The notes below the pieces were generated by a model, which was not told the DNA's origin, searched no databases, and saw only the letters and a list, made by a program, of their open reading frames with translations. The position numbers and the translations under genes were made by a program. A DNA stretch of 54,862 nucleotides from an uncultured Pelagibacteraceae bacterium (GTDB taxonomy: Bacteria; Pseudomonadota; Alphaproteobacteria; Pelagibacterales; Pelagibacteraceae), in assembly GCA_902583585.1 (NCBI GenBank), contig CACHWN010000007.1, forward strand, positions 1 to 54,862, written 5' to 3'. Positions 16,906 through 26,894 of this stretch are shown here, one piece after another (positions within the stretch are counted from its first letter, which is position 1; each line of letters starts with the position of its first letter).

Positions 16906-17355
16906 ATGATAAAAAAGATAAAAATAATAAAAACACTTATTATTATTTTTTCTTTGTGCTTTCCTTTTACTGCTAACGCCCAAACTGTAGAAGAAATTAT
17001 AAAAGGCAGGAAAGCAATGTTTAGCGAAAACTACCAAAACGCCAAAAAAATATCTATTCTATTGAAGTCTAAAAAAATTGAGGAGGCGAAACCTCTAATG
17101 AAAAAAATTTCAGGTAATTACAAAAAACTTTTAGATTATTTTCCTGAAAATACAAAAGAAGGTTTTAAAACTGAAGCGCTACCCAGTATTTGGGAAAATA
17201 AAGATGAGTTCAACGCTTTAATGCAAAAAGCTTCAGATGATATGATAAAGCTAGCTAAAGCAATAGATACTGCAGAGGACCTTCGAGCAGTTCAAAAAGA
17301 ACTCATGTGGAATAATTGTTCAGCTTGTCATAGTAGATTCAGAGCGCCACATTAG
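16906..17355 (+). CDS. Cytochrome c' (class II cytochrome c)
   Basis: A 149-residue exported protein. The signal peptide ends at FTANAQT (about residue 26), the body is helical (four-helix bundle expected), and the heme site C138-S-A-C141-H142 lies seven residues before the C-terminus, which is the class II arrangement. LPSIWENKDEFNALM is the usual CytC' core segment. The family binds NO, CO or O2, or serves as an electron carrier, in the periplasm. It is co-directional with the DUF411 gene and the LysE gene 6 bases later. Confidence 0.88.
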   Translation: MIKKIKIIKTLIIIFSLCFPFTANAQTVEEIIKGRKAMFSENYQNAKKISILLKSKKIEEAKPLMKKISGNYKKLLDYFPENTKEGFKTEALPSIWENKDEFNALMQKASDDMIKLAKAIDTAEDLRAVQKELMWNNCSACHSRFRAPH

Positions 17356-17361
17356 ATTTAA

Positions 17362-17949
17362 ATGCAACTTCTACCCTTAATATTATTTGGTATAGCCACA
17401 GCTTTTTCTCCTGGGCCTAATAATATTATGACATCTTATACAGCTTTTAATTTTGGTTTTAGAAAAGCCATTCCTACAATGCTAGGAGTTATAATTGGAT
17501 GGACGCTTTTAATTATTCTTTTACAGCTAACTTCTGGGGCTATTTTTCAAAAGTATGCATTTATTCAAACTACAATTAAAATATTAGGATCAATTTATTT
17601 GTTATATATGGCATACAAGTTATCTTTTGCAGGACAAACAAAAGATAAAAAAATTGATCCAAAACGAGTAACTTTTTTAAACACTTTTTGGTTTCAATTC
17701 GTAAATCCCAAAAGTATTATAGTTGGACTAGCCTCAATTTCTTTATTTATTGATACACAAAATAATTACTTAAGAGACTCGATTATTTTAACATTAGTTT
17801 GGTTTTTAATGGCTGTTGGAAGCCAAACAGCTTGGTGTTTAATGGGTAAATACATGAGAAAATTCGCCACAACTGATAAATTTATTAAGAATTTTAATTA
17901 CACAATGTCTTTTTTACTTATCGTTTGTGTGATTTTGTTCTATGTATAG
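17362..17949 (+). CDS. LysE/RhtB-family exporter
   Basis: A 195-residue membrane protein with six hydrophobic segments and the canonical SPGPNNIM motif (residues 16-23), FNFGFRKAIPTMLGVIIG and later FWFQFVNPKSIIVGLA, all typical of the LysE family. It probably exports an amino acid or a small cation-type metabolite. It is the second LysE homologue in the window, with the normal SPGPN signature, unlike the SPGPP of the one at 2629. It precedes acnA by 3 bases. Confidence 0.88.
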   Translation: MQLLPLILFGIATAFSPGPNNIMTSYTAFNFGFRKAIPTMLGVIIGWTLLIILLQLTSGAIFQKYAFIQTTIKILGSIYLLYMAYKLSFAGQTKDKKIDPKRVTFLNTFWFQFVNPKSIIVGLASISLFIDTQNNYLRDSIILTLVWFLMAVGSQTAWCLMGKYMRKFATTDKFIKNFNYTMSFLLIVCVILFYV

Positions 17950-17952
17950 CCC

Positions 17953-20625
17953 ATGAAATTTAATAGTAAAAATTCCTTCAAATCATTAGACAATATTTCA
18001 TCATCAGGCAAAGATTATAAATTCTTCAATTTAAAAAAAGCCGAAAAGAATGGTTTAGACGGAATTTCAAAGCTACCAAAATCTCTTAAAGTTTTATTAG
18101 AAAATTTACTCAGATACGAAGACGATATAACTGTAGATAAAAAACAGATTTTAGCTATTAAAGAATGGTTAAAAAATAAAAAATCTAATACTGAAATAGC
18201 TTACAGACCAGCTAGAGTTTTAATGCAAGATTATACAGGAATTCCAGCAGTAGCGGATTTAGCCGCGATGAGAGATGCCGTAAAAGATAAAAATAAAGAT
18301 CCAGAAAAAATAAATCCTTTATCAACTGTAGATTTAGTAATCGATCATTCAGTAATGGTTGATGAATATGCTTCAGGAAAATCATTTGACAAAAATGTAG
18401 AAAGAGAATTTTCTAGAAACGGAGAACGATACTCTTTCTTAAAATGGGGACAAAAAGCTTTTGATAATTTTAGAGTTGTGCCACCAGGAACAGGTATTTG
18501 CCATCAAGTAAACTTAGAATATTTGTCCAAAGTTGTCTGGTCATCTAAAAGTGGGCATGATTTATATGCTTACCCAGATACTTTAGTTGGAACAGACAGC
18601 CACACAACAATGGTTAACGGTTTATCAGTATTAGGCTGGGGAGTTGGTGGTATTGAAGCTGAAGCTGCTATGTTAGGACAACCAATCTCAATGTTAATTC
18701 CAGAAGTTGTTGGAGTTGAAATAAAAGGTAAACTTAAAGAGGGCACAACTGCAACTGATTTAGTCTTAACAATTGTGGAAATATTAAGAAAAAAAGGCGT
18801 AGTAGGAAAATTTGTAGAATTTTATGGAGAAGGACTTAAAAACTTAACTTTAGCTGATAGAGCAACTATTGCAAACATGGCACCTGAGTATGGAGCAACA
18901 TGTGGATTCTTCCCTGTTGATGATGAGTCATTAAAATATTTAAAATTATCTGGAAGAGATGATGCTACGATTGCTTTAGTAGAAAAATATTCTAAAGAGC
19001 AAGGGCTATGGGCAAGTAATGAAGTAGAATTTACTGATACAGTTTCTTTAGATGTAAGTACTGTTGTAACAAGTATCTCTGGACCTAAACGACCTCAAGA
19101 TAAAGTTTTACTAACTGAGGCAGCAAGTTCTTTCGCTAAAGTTTATAAAGAAAACGCTAAAAGATCTAAGATTGTAGAGTCTGACGTTACAGGAGCTGAT
19201 TTTAAATTAAAAGATGGAGATATTGTTATTGCAGCAATCACTTCATGTACCAATACCTCAAATCCAAGCGTTCTAATCGGAGCTGGACTTCTCGCTAAAA
19301 AAGCTTTTGAGAGGGGATTAAAAGTGAAACCGTGGGTCAAAACTTCTTTAGCACCAGGGTCTCAGGTTGTTACTGACTATCTAGAAAAAGCTGGCCTAAA
19401 TAAATATTTAGATGAATTAGGTTTTAATCTTGTAGGATATGGCTGTACTACATGTATTGGAAATTCAGGACCATTAAATGATAATATATCAGATGCAATT
19501 AACAATAAAGATTTGTATGCAGTTTCAGTTTTATCTGGAAACAGAAACTTTGAAGGTAGAATAAATCCTGATGTAAAAGCAAATTATCTAGCTTCGCCTC
19601 CTTTAGTTGTTGCTTATGCTTTAGCTGGGAATATGAATTTTGATTTATACAAATCTTCTTTAGGCAAAGATAAAGATGGAAAAGATGTTTTTTTAAAAGA
19701 TATCTGGCCAAGCAATAAAGAAATTGAGGATATAATGCTTACCTCTTTAAATGCAGATATGTTCAAGAAAAGATATTCTAATGTTTCAGAAGGTCCAAAA
19801 GAATGGAAGGAAATAAACACAGTTGACAGTGATATTTATAATTGGGAACAAAACTCAACATATGTAAAAAGGCCACCTTTTTTCGATAATCTTCCTGATA
19901 AACCTGAGGGTTTTAAGCCAATCAATGATGCTAGGATACTTTTGTTATTAGGAGACACAGTAACTACGGACCACATTTCACCAGCAGGAAGCATTAAGAA
20001 AGATAGTCCTACAGGAGATTATTTTATGGAGCATCAAATTCAACAAAAAGACTTTAACTCTTATGGATCGAGAAGAGGAAATCATGAAGTAATGATGAGA
20101 GGAACATTTGGGAATATAAAAATTAGAAATGAAATGGCGCCTGGAACAGAGGGTGGATTTACTACTTTACAACCTGATGGCAAGGTTATGAGTGTTTATG
20201 AAGCTGCAATGGAATATAAAAAAAGAAAAAACGATCTAGTTGTCATTGCTGGTAAAGAATATGGAACAGGCTCCTCGAGAGACTGGGCAGCAAAAGGAAC
20301 AAAACTTTTAGGTATTAAAGCTGTTTTAGCTGAAAGTTTTGAAAGAATTCATAGATCAAATTTAGTAGGTATGGGTGTTTTGCCACTACAATTTAAAGAA
20401 GGTTTTGATAGAAAAAAATTAAAAATAACAGGAGCTGAACTCATCACAATAATTGATATTGAAAAAGGAATTAAACCGAGAGCTGAGGTATTTTGTGAAA
20501 TAAAATATAAAGATGGAACAATTAAAAAGATTCAAGCTCTGAGTAGAATAGATACTGAAAATGAAATAGAATATTACAAAAACGGAGGAATTCTTCAGTA
20601 TGTTTTACGTAACATGCTGAATTAA
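17953..20625 (+). CDS. acnA: Aconitate hydratase A
   Basis: An 890-residue aconitase of the AcnA/IRP type. The three [4Fe-4S] cysteines are C432 in TSCTNTS and C498/C501 in [34 protein letters not shown] and [11 protein letters not shown] are the active-site regions, and the C-terminal swivel domain carries [15 protein letters not shown] and [18 protein letters not shown]. It interconverts citrate and isocitrate, and may also hydrate 2-methyl-cis-aconitate. It directly precedes a PrpD/MmgE gene by a one-base overlap, so both may share an operon. Aconitase is oxidant-sensitive through its cluster. Confidence 0.95.
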   Translation: MKFNSKNSFKSLDNISSSGKDYKFFNLKKAEKNGLDGISKLPKSLKVLLENLLRYEDDITVDKKQILAIKEWLKNKKSNTEIAYRPARVLMQDYTGIPAVADLAAMRDAVKDKNKDPEKINPLSTVDLVIDHSVMVDEYASGKSFDKNVEREFSRNGERYSFLKWGQKAFDNFRVVPPGTGICHQVNLEYLSKVVWSSKSGHDLYAYPDTLVGTDSHTTMVNGLSVLGWGVGGIEAEAAMLGQPISMLIPEVVGVEIKGKLKEGTTATDLVLTIVEILRKKGVVGKFVEFYGEGLKNLTLADRATIANMAPEYGATCGFFPVDDESLKYLKLSGRDDATIALVEKYSKEQGLWASNEVEFTDTVSLDVSTVVTSISGPKRPQDKVLLTEAASSFAKVYKENAKRSKIVESDVTGADFKLKDGDIVIAAITSCTNTSNPSVLIGAGLLAKKAFERGLKVKPWVKTSLAPGSQVVTDYLEKAGLNKYLDELGFNLVGYGCTTCIGNSGPLNDNISDAINNKDLYAVSVLSGNRNFEGRINPDVKANYLASPPLVVAYALAGNMNFDLYKSSLGKDKDGKDVFLKDIWPSNKEIEDIMLTSLNADMFKKRYSNVSEGPKEWKEINTVDSDIYNWEQNSTYVKRPPFFDNLPDKPEGFKPINDARILLLLGDTVTTDHISPAGSIKKDSPTGDYFMEHQIQQKDFNSYGSRRGNHEVMMRGTFGNIKIRNEMAPGTEGGFTTLQPDGKVMSVYEAAMEYKKRKNDLVVIAGKEYGTGSSRDWAAKGTKLLGIKAVLAESFERIHRSNLVGMGVLPLQFKEGFDRKKLKITGAELITIIDIEKGIKPRAEVFCEIKYKDGTIKKIQALSRIDTENEIEYYKNGGILQYVLRNMLN

Positions 20626-22130
20626 TGAGAAATATAACAGTAAAAGTTCACCCATCTAAAGCGAATTTAAAAAAGAAAGAACAACTAGCATGGAAAATTG
20701 CAGAAATTTCATCTGACAAAGCAAAATTAAATAAAGATGCAATTGAGATGGTCATTAATAGAATTATTGACAATGCATCGGTTGCAATAGCGTCTTATAA
20801 TAGGAAGCCCGTTGTTTCTGCAAGACAGATGGCTTTAGCACATCCTAGAAAGAATGGAGCAAACGTTTTTGGATTAAATCCTAGAGTAAAAGTAGATTGT
20901 GAGTGGGCTGCTTGGGCAAATGGTACAGCAGTAAGAGAACTTGATTATCATGATACTTTTTTAGCAGCAGATTACAGCCATCCCGGAGATAATATACCTG
21001 CAATTTTAGCAGTGGCTCAACAAAAAGGATGCAATGGATTGGATCTTATAAGAGGAATTTTAACTGGATATGAAGTTCAAGTTAATTTAGTTAAAGGGAT
21101 CTGTTTACATGAACATAAAATAGATCACATAGCACATTTAGGACCAAGTGTTGCAGCAGGTTTAGGAAGTTTATTAAGATTAAATACAGAAACGATCTTT
21201 CAATCAGTACAACAAGCATTACACACTACAATCTCAACTAGACAATCAAGAAAAGGAGAAATTTCAAGTTGGAAAGCTTTTGCTCCTGCACATGCCGGCA
21301 AATTAGCAATCGAAGCAGTTGATAGATGCATGAGAGGTGAGGGTGCGCCTAGTCCAATATATGAGGGTGAAGATAGTGTTATAGCTTATGTTCTATCAGG
21401 CCCAGGAAAAAAATATATTGTTCCTTTACCAAAAGTTAACGAGCCAAAAAAAGCAATTTTAGAAACTTACACCAAAGAGCATTCTGCTGAGTACCAGTCA
21501 CAGGCTTTAATTGATTTAGCAAGAAGTTTAAATAAGAAAATTAAAAATTTGAATAATATAAAAAAAATTACAATCGAAACTAGTCACCATACACATTATG
21601 TAATAGGAACCGGTGCTAATGATCCTCAAAAAATGGATCCTTATGCAAGCAGAGAAACTCTAGATCACTCTATAATGTATATATTTGCTGTAGCTTTAGA
21701 GGATGGAGCTTGGCATCATATTAAATCTTACACACCTCAAAGAGCTAGACGAAAAAGAACAGTTCAACTTTGGCGTAAAATTGTAACTAAAGAGAATAAG
21801 AAATGGACAAAAAAATATCATAACAGAGATCCTAAAAAAAAATGTTTTGGCGGAAAAGTGATTGTCAAAATGAAAAACGGCTCAACAATATCAGAAGAAA
21901 TCAATGTTGCAGATGCTCATCCTGCCGGTAAACGACCATTCGGAAGAGAAGAATATATTAATAAATTTAAAATTCTTACAAAAAATATTATTTCAAAAAA
22001 AGAGTCACAAAGATTTTTAAAATGCGTTCAAAATTTAAGAAAATTAAAACCTAAAGATCTAAAAGGACTTAATGTTGAAATTTTACCTAAAATGAGAAAA
22101 AGAATTAAAAATAGTAAAAGTATTTTTTAA
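20625..22130 (+). CDS. prpD: MmgE/PrpD family, probable 2-methylcitrate dehydratase
   Basis: A 501-residue protein, the normal PrpD length, with the family features [49 protein letters not shown] and [22 protein letters not shown] spread over the helical domain. In the methylcitrate cycle PrpD dehydrates 2-methylcitrate to 2-methyl-cis-aconitate, which aconitase then hydrates, so the pairing with acnA is biochemically sensible. prpB and prpC are not in this window. Other MmgE/PrpD members act on different substrates. It overlaps acnA by one base (TAATG). Confidence 0.88.
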   Translation: MRNITVKVHPSKANLKKKEQLAWKIAEISSDKAKLNKDAIEMVINRIIDNASVAIASYNRKPVVSARQMALAHPRKNGANVFGLNPRVKVDCEWAAWANGTAVRELDYHDTFLAADYSHPGDNIPAILAVAQQKGCNGLDLIRGILTGYEVQVNLVKGICLHEHKIDHIAHLGPSVAAGLGSLLRLNTETIFQSVQQALHTTISTRQSRKGEISSWKAFAPAHAGKLAIEAVDRCMRGEGAPSPIYEGEDSVIAYVLSGPGKKYIVPLPKVNEPKKAILETYTKEHSAEYQSQALIDLARSLNKKIKNLNNIKKITIETSHHTHYVIGTGANDPQKMDPYASRETLDHSIMYIFAVALEDGAWHHIKSYTPQRARRKRTVQLWRKIVTKENKKWTKKYHNRDPKKKCFGGKVIVKMKNGSTISEEINVADAHPAGKRPFGREEYINKFKILTKNIISKKESQRFLKCVQNLRKLKPKDLKGLNVEILPKMRKRIKNSKSIF

Positions 22131-23093
22131 TTATTTTATTTTCTTAGCTAAATCAATTGCACTTAACCAAGCATTTTCAACTTTAGGTCCGATAAACCAA
22201 TCAGCACACAATCCTAACCTTAATTTTTTATTCCAATAACTCTTAAAAGGTGAACCGTTGAAATTATAGGAATATTTCCATCCGTGTGTTTTTTTAAAAA
22301 TGATTTTATTTTTTTTATATCCTGTAAAATTTAAAAATTTTGATATTAAAGTGTTTTCTACTTTTTTACTTTTTTTATATTTATTTATGTTTTTTCTGGC
22401 CCACCCTGCAGAAGATTGTAACGTCCAAAGTGAATTTGAAGAATTAAACCTATTTTTACTATTTTCATTAGCTGCCCAAGTTAAAATGTCATCATTAAAT
22501 TTTATACTACTCACAGGAACGGTTTTTTGATTTTTAAAAGCCAACATTGTGGTAATGTTAGGTTCCATATTAATCTTTAAATTTAAAATTTTTTTTTCAA
22601 AATATTTACCTGCAATTTTTTTTGTTTGAGGAAATGGACAAGTTAAAATAACCGATCTAGCTTGAATATTTTCGTCATTATCTAGTTTTATCTCCCAAAA
22701 GTATTTGTTTTTAAAGATTGATCTAACTGAAGATTGAAAACTTTTTTTAATTTTTTTGGTATAATATTTTGAAATAAAATTATTGCCTTTCATACCAATA
22801 AATTTTTCTGTAATTTCTTTTTTTTCAAATGTAAAATCTAAATGATTTCCGGTCCAAATTTTTGCTTCTTTTTTTTTACAAAGAGTTTTTATAATCTTGT
22901 AAAACTGTTTAGATTTTGGAGATATATATTGAACCCCATGGTCAAAACTTAAATTTTTTTTAAATCTTTTATTAGATGCGCGTCCACCAGGACCTCTTGC
23001 TTTATCAATAATATGTACTGAATATTTTTTTGAAAGTTGGTGAGCTATTGTAGAGCCAGATACACCTGACCCTATAATACAAAAATCTAACAT
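22131..23093 (-). CDS. Renalase-like FAD-dependent amine oxidase family protein
   Basis: A 320-residue flavoprotein with the Rossmann motif GSGVSGSTIAHQL at residues 8-20 and KARGPGGRASNKR following, as in renalase/COG3380 proteins. The C-terminus has the second FAD contact GLCADWFIGPKVENAWLSA. The family oxidises dihydropyridine or amine-type substrates, but the true substrate here is unknown. It shares one base with the TerC gene upstream and probably forms an operon with it. Many lysines and long poly-A/T tracts reflect the AT-rich background. Confidence 0.82.
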   Translation of the reverse strand: MLDFCIIGSGVSGSTIAHQLSKKYSVHIIDKARGPGGRASNKRFKKNLSFDHGVQYISPKSKQFYKIIKTLCKKKEAKIWTGNHLDFTFEKKEITEKFIGMKGNNFISKYYTKKIKKSFQSSVRSIFKNKYFWEIKLDNDENIQARSVILTCPFPQTKKIAGKYFEKKILNLKINMEPNITTMLAFKNQKTVPVSSIKFNDDILTWAANENSKNRFNSSNSLWTLQSSAGWARKNINKYKKSKKVENTLISKFLNFTGYKKNKIIFKKTHGWKYSYNFNGSPFKSYWNKKLRLGLCADWFIGPKVENAWLSAIDLAKKIK

Positions 23094-23710
23094 TATAAGA
23101 ATAAAAATTTATACTTTTCATTAATTGAAAGAACTTCATAACTAACAAGTCCTCCAATTATTAACTGTATTGAAATTACTAAAATTACAAATAAGCCCAA
23201 ATACCCCAACCACATGTGTTTTTTGATATAATCAGCAAAATAACTTGCAAGAGTCGCTATTAAAAATACCGATAGCAGTAATCCTATAACCATTAAATGA
23301 AAATTGCCTTTCGAGGCAGCTACTACTGCTATAGTATTATCAAAACTTAATGTAAGGTCAGCAATTAAAACTTGATAAACCCCAACACTAAAGCTTTTAG
23401 TTTCAGCTGATTTCAGTTGAGGTGTTTTTATTTTATTTTTACCAAAAAAGTCTTGTCTTAAATTATTTATAACCCATAAAAGCAAAACCCCGCCCAGGAT
23501 TTTAATCCAAGCAAATTCAAATAAATAATTAGCTCCAGAAGCAAAAATAATTCTAAATAAGAATGCTGCAGCAACACCCCACGCTATAATCTTTCTTCTA
23601 TTTTCTGTTGCAAATCCTGCAGCAATTAAACCTATTATGATCGCGTTATCCGCAGCCATAACTATGTCAATGAGGATAATTTGTACTGAGATAATTACTT
23701 GCTCTAACAT
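23093..23710 (-). CDS. TerC-family membrane protein (YjbE type)
   Basis: A 205-residue membrane protein with about seven hydrophobic segments and the paired acidic motifs VMAADNAIIIGL (residues 18-29) and DLTLSFDNTIAVVAA, which mark the TerC superfamily. The family is tied to manganese or other metal ion export and tellurium resistance, with Mn2+ export the best supported role in related YjbE/YkoY proteins. It is the first gene of a two-gene minus-strand unit with the renalase-like gene. Confidence 0.87.
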   Translation of the reverse strand: MLEQVIISVQIILIDIVMAADNAIIIGLIAAGFATENRRKIIAWGVAAAFLFRIIFASGANYLFEFAWIKILGGVLLLWVINNLRQDFFGKNKIKTPQLKSAETKSFSVGVYQVLIADLTLSFDNTIAVVAASKGNFHLMVIGLLLSVFLIATLASYFADYIKKHMWLGYLGLFVILVISIQLIIGGLVSYEVLSINEKYKFLFL

Positions 23711-23757
23711 TCGAGAATCAATGTATATAAGGTTCTTGGGATATATTAAAGAATAAA

Positions 23758-25083
23758 ATGGAACTGTTTAAAAGCACATCAAAATTTTCAAAAAAACAAA
23801 TAATTTTGTTGTCTATTCCGGTTTTTTTTTCAAACATAGCCATTCCTCTAGTAGGAATGGTGGACACAGGTTTAATGGGAAATTTGGGTGAAACAAAGTA
23901 TTTAGCTGCAACTAGTATAGCCACCTCAGTAATGACAATGATAATTTGGAGTTTTGGTTTTTTACGGATGGGCACTGTTGGCATTGTAGCACAAGCTTAT
24001 GGAAGAAGTGATTATAGAGAAATAATTAAAACAATACTAAGAAATTTATTAATAGCATTGATAATTGCATTTATAATACTTATTTTTTCACCATCCTTAA
24101 AAATTGCAATAAAATATTTTTTTTCTCCCAGTGACGAGACGGAAGTTTTAATAAACACATATTTGAATGTAAGAGTTTTTTCTGTTCCTGCTGAATTAAT
24201 TATTTATGTTTTAGTAGGTTTTTATTTAGGAATTCAAAAAACTAAGATATCAAGTTTTTTATTAATTGTTTTATCGAGTCTTAATATTGTTTTCAGTTCT
24301 TTATTAGTTCTAACTTTTGACTTAAAAGTATTTGGTGTTGCTCTCGGAACACTAATTGCAAGTTATATAACACTAGCAATATTTCTTTTATTTACTTATA
24401 ATTTTATAATCAAAAATTTTAAAGTTATACCTAAATTTGAAAATTTGTTTGTTAAGTCCAAATTATTTAAACTTTTAAATATAAATTTAGATATTTTTAT
24501 AAGAACTATATTTCTCACTTTTGCTTTTCTATGGGTCACTTATCTCGGATCAAAAATTGGAGAAGATTATTTAGCTGTTAATACAATTTTAATGCAATTT
24601 ATAATTTTATCTTCTTTTTTTTTAGATGCCTATGCTTTTTCTACAGAGGGAGTAGTTGGTTTTGCAATTGGTAGGAGAAATAAAAATTCTTTTTTAGAGG
24701 TAGTCAAAAATTCTATTCAAGTAAGCTTTTTTACTGCAATGATAATATCATTTTTATTTTTAATCTTTTTTAAAGATCTAATTTTTATTTTTACAGATAT
24801 TGAAATTTTAAGATTTATAGCTTTTCAGCATATACTATGGATAATCATTATACCGCCAATTGCTTGTCTTTGTTATCAATTAGATGGAATTTTTATAGGA
24901 GCATCTCAAACAAAAGAAATTAGAAATGCGATGATACTTTCTGTATTAACTTATATCGGATTTTCAATTTTTTTAACTAGACACTTAGATAACCACGGAA
25001 TATGGTTTTCTCTTTTACTTTTTATGATATTAAGATCTTTAACTTTAGGGTTTTATTTCAAGAATATTCTTAAAAAATTTTAA
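23758..25083 (+). CDS. MATE-family efflux transporter (DinF type)
   Basis: A 441-residue protein with 12 hydrophobic segments. MVDTGLMGNLGETKYLAATSIA near residue 35 is the DinF-like MATE signature, and later ALGTLIASYITLAIF and AFSTEGVVGFAIGRRN are also typical. MATE proteins use sodium or proton gradients to expel organic cations and other compounds. The gene is followed with no gap by a DMT exporter, so both are likely co-transcribed. Substrate unknown. Confidence 0.88.
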   Translation: MELFKSTSKFSKKQIILLSIPVFFSNIAIPLVGMVDTGLMGNLGETKYLAATSIATSVMTMIIWSFGFLRMGTVGIVAQAYGRSDYREIIKTILRNLLIALIIAFIILIFSPSLKIAIKYFFSPSDETEVLINTYLNVRVFSVPAELIIYVLVGFYLGIQKTKISSFLLIVLSSLNIVFSSLLVLTFDLKVFGVALGTLIASYITLAIFLLFTYNFIIKNFKVIPKFENLFVKSKLFKLLNINLDIFIRTIFLTFAFLWVTYLGSKIGEDYLAVNTILMQFIILSSFFLDAYAFSTEGVVGFAIGRRNKNSFLEVVKNSIQVSFFTAMIISFLFLIFFKDLIFIFTDIEILRFIAFQHILWIIIIPPIACLCYQLDGIFIGASQTKEIRNAMILSVLTYIGFSIFLTRHLDNHGIWFSLLLFMILRSLTLGFYFKNILKKF

Positions 25084-25947
25084 ATGCAGATACTATATAA
25101 AGTACCAGGTTATATTCTTGTTTGCTTTGGAGGCTTTTGTTTAAGTTGGGGGGGATTTATAATTAGATCTTTTGAGCAAGCCTCAGTATGGCAGATTTTA
25201 TTTTTGAGATCTTTTTTCTTTTTACTAGGATTAATAGTCTTTTTACTTATAGTTTATAAGAAAAATACATTAACAAAAATTAAAACTTCTGGACTACCTG
25301 CTTTATTAGGAGGATTTGTACTATCTTTTAGTTTTATAGCTTTTGTCGTTGCTATGAGCAATACCACTGTTGCTAATGTTGTTTTCATAATAAGTACTCA
25401 AACAATGTTTCTCGCTTTATTTGGTTTTTTTTACCTTAAAGAAAAAGTTTCATTAATCGGCAGTTTATCGATTTTTCTAGCCATGAGTGGAATATTTATA
25501 ATGGTAGGAGACTCTGTGTCATCAGGTTCGCTATTTGGAAATCTTGTAGCTCTGGCTATACCAATAAATTTTGCAATATTAGTGATGATAATAAGGAAAT
25601 ATAAAAACCTAGATATGGTTCCTGCTGTTTTTTACTCTGGTATTTTTAGTTGTTTATATGGATTAATTTTATCTAACTCTTTTAGTTTTACATTTCACGA
25701 TATTTTTATGGGTTTTTTACTTGGAGTCCCTCAATTGGCCCTTGGGTTTATCTGTATAACAATTGGTTCAAGAACCACACCATCAGCAACTATTGGATTA
25801 TTAATGCTATCAGAAACATTGTTTGCACCTATTTGGGTTTGGATTTTTTTAAATGAAGTTCCTCCAATGAGTGTATTTTTTGGAGGCTTAATTATCATTT
25901 TAGCAATAATTTTAAAAAGTTTTGATAAAAGTAAATTAAAAACGTAA
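25084..25947 (+). CDS. EamA/DMT-family transporter
   Basis: A 287-residue protein with ten hydrophobic segments in two EamA repeats. LSWGGFIIRSFEQASVWQIL and LRSFFFLLGL mark the first repeat, and PQLALGFICITIGSRTTPSATIGLLMLSETLFAPIWVW the end of the second. The family moves metabolites or drugs in either direction. It starts directly after the MATE stop. Confidence 0.87.
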   Translation: MQILYKVPGYILVCFGGFCLSWGGFIIRSFEQASVWQILFLRSFFFLLGLIVFLLIVYKKNTLTKIKTSGLPALLGGFVLSFSFIAFVVAMSNTTVANVVFIISTQTMFLALFGFFYLKEKVSLIGSLSIFLAMSGIFIMVGDSVSSGSLFGNLVALAIPINFAILVMIIRKYKNLDMVPAVFYSGIFSCLYGLILSNSFSFTFHDIFMGFLLGVPQLALGFICITIGSRTTPSATIGLLMLSETLFAPIWVWIFLNEVPPMSVFFGGLIIILAIILKSFDKSKLKT

Positions 25948-25955
25948 ATAATTTT

Positions 25956-26663
25956 GTGACACTAAAACAATTATTTTTTAAAACCCATTTGACTTATAAA
26001 TTATATCTTTATTATAACTTATATATTCGTCATAAATGTTTTGTTGATAGATCTAGATATTCACAATGGGGAGAAGATTTATCGATTATTGAATTTTTTA
26101 GAGAAAAGAAAAACGGTGTATATTTTGACGTAGGCTGTTTTCATCCATTAATGTATAGCAACACATGTTTACTTTTTAAAAATGGATGGAATGGTATAAA
26201 TATTGACATCAACCCGACATCAATTGATTTATTTAATATAATTAGACCAAATGATTTAAATTTGTGTACCACTATAAATGAAAATGAGAAAGAGTTTAAA
26301 GTATATTTTGATCATCCGTTTAGCCCTATGAACACCTTAGACCAAACTTTTTATGACTCTTTTAAATCAGAATTTTTTAAAGAGGTTTCATTCAAAACTA
26401 TAAAATCAAAATCTATCGATGAAATTTTAAAATTGAGTAAATTTAAAGATGTAGATTTTCTCAATATAGATGTTGAAGGTAAAGATTTGAGTATCTTAAC
26501 TCAATTAGTACCTTACAAACTTAAACCAACTCTTATTTCAATAGAAACGCATAATGTGGATGGTACAAAAACTAGAGATTGTGACAAAATTAACGATTAT
26601 TTAAAAAATTATCAATTTAACGCCTACAAAAGGGTTGGCCCATCAACACTTTTTTCAAAGTAA
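25956..26663 (+). CDS. FkbM-family methyltransferase
   Basis: A 235-residue protein with a GTG start at 25956. The SAM-binding strand reads YFDVGCFHPLMYSNTCLLF (about residues 57-75), with the FkbM GWNGINIDINP strand following and DVDFLNIDVEGKDLSIL at about residues 165-181, the family NID(V)EG motif. FkbM enzymes O-methylate sugars, polyketides or other compounds, and in bacteria often surface glycans. The neighbours give no further hint. A full-length domain is present. The substrate is unknown. Confidence 0.8.
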   Translation: MTLKQLFFKTHLTYKLYLYYNLYIRHKCFVDRSRYSQWGEDLSIIEFFREKKNGVYFDVGCFHPLMYSNTCLLFKNGWNGINIDINPTSIDLFNIIRPNDLNLCTTINENEKEFKVYFDHPFSPMNTLDQTFYDSFKSEFFKEVSFKTIKSKSIDEILKLSKFKDVDFLNIDVEGKDLSILTQLVPYKLKPTLISIETHNVDGTKTRDCDKINDYLKNYQFNAYKRVGPSTLFSK

Positions 26664-26692
26664 TAAAATTTTAGTTTTAAAGGCATTTATTT

Positions 26693-26720
26693 TTGATTGA
26701 CTTTTTAATTCATTTATATC
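26693..26720 (+). promoter_or_regulatory. Candidate promoter of the glycine-riboswitch/gcv operon
   Basis: TTGATT at 26693-26698 and TATATC at 26715-26720 are 16 bases apart, which would start transcription close to 26727, a few bases before the first aptamer at 26733. The position suits the riboswitch; the sequence match is only moderate. Confidence 0.4.
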
Positions 26721-26732
26721 AAAGTCCAGTTT

Positions 26733-26803
26733 GTAACGGGAGAGACCAATATGGCGCCGAAGGAGCAACCACCCCGGAAACTCTCAGGCAAAAGGACCGT
26801 TAC
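26733..26803 (+). promoter_or_regulatory. Glycine riboswitch, aptamer 1
   Basis: P1 is GTAACGG (26733-26739) with CCGTTAC (26797-26803). Inside are the conserved glycine-aptamer blocks GGGAGAG, GGCGCCGAAGGAGCAA and AAACTCTCAGGCAAAAGGAC. It forms a tandem with a second aptamer that starts four bases downstream, the arrangement known for glycine riboswitches before gcvT operons, where ligand binding generally turns expression on. Confidence 0.95.
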
Positions 26804-26806
26804 CGT

Positions 26807-26894
26807 AATAACTCTGGAAAGCAGGCGGAAGCCTCACCGAAGGATTAAATCTCTCAGGTACATAGACAGATGGGGTTAGAAAAGAAGAGTTATT
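26807..26894 (+). promoter_or_regulatory. Glycine riboswitch, aptamer 2, abutting the gcvT start codon
   Basis: The second aptamer carries ACTCTGGAAAGC, CACCGAAGGATTAA and ATCTCTCAGGTACATAGACA blocks. Its P1 is formed by AATAACTCT (26807-26815) and AGAGTTATT immediately before the ATG at about 26895. There is no room for a terminator or separate expression platform, so control is probably at translation initiation, with P1 and the AGAAGAG ribosome-binding purines sharing bases. Confidence 0.92.

Noticed and set aside
25956-26663. FkbM methyltransferase as a recently acquired gene
   Set aside because: Base composition and codon use look like the neighbours, and no flanking mobile sequence is visible.
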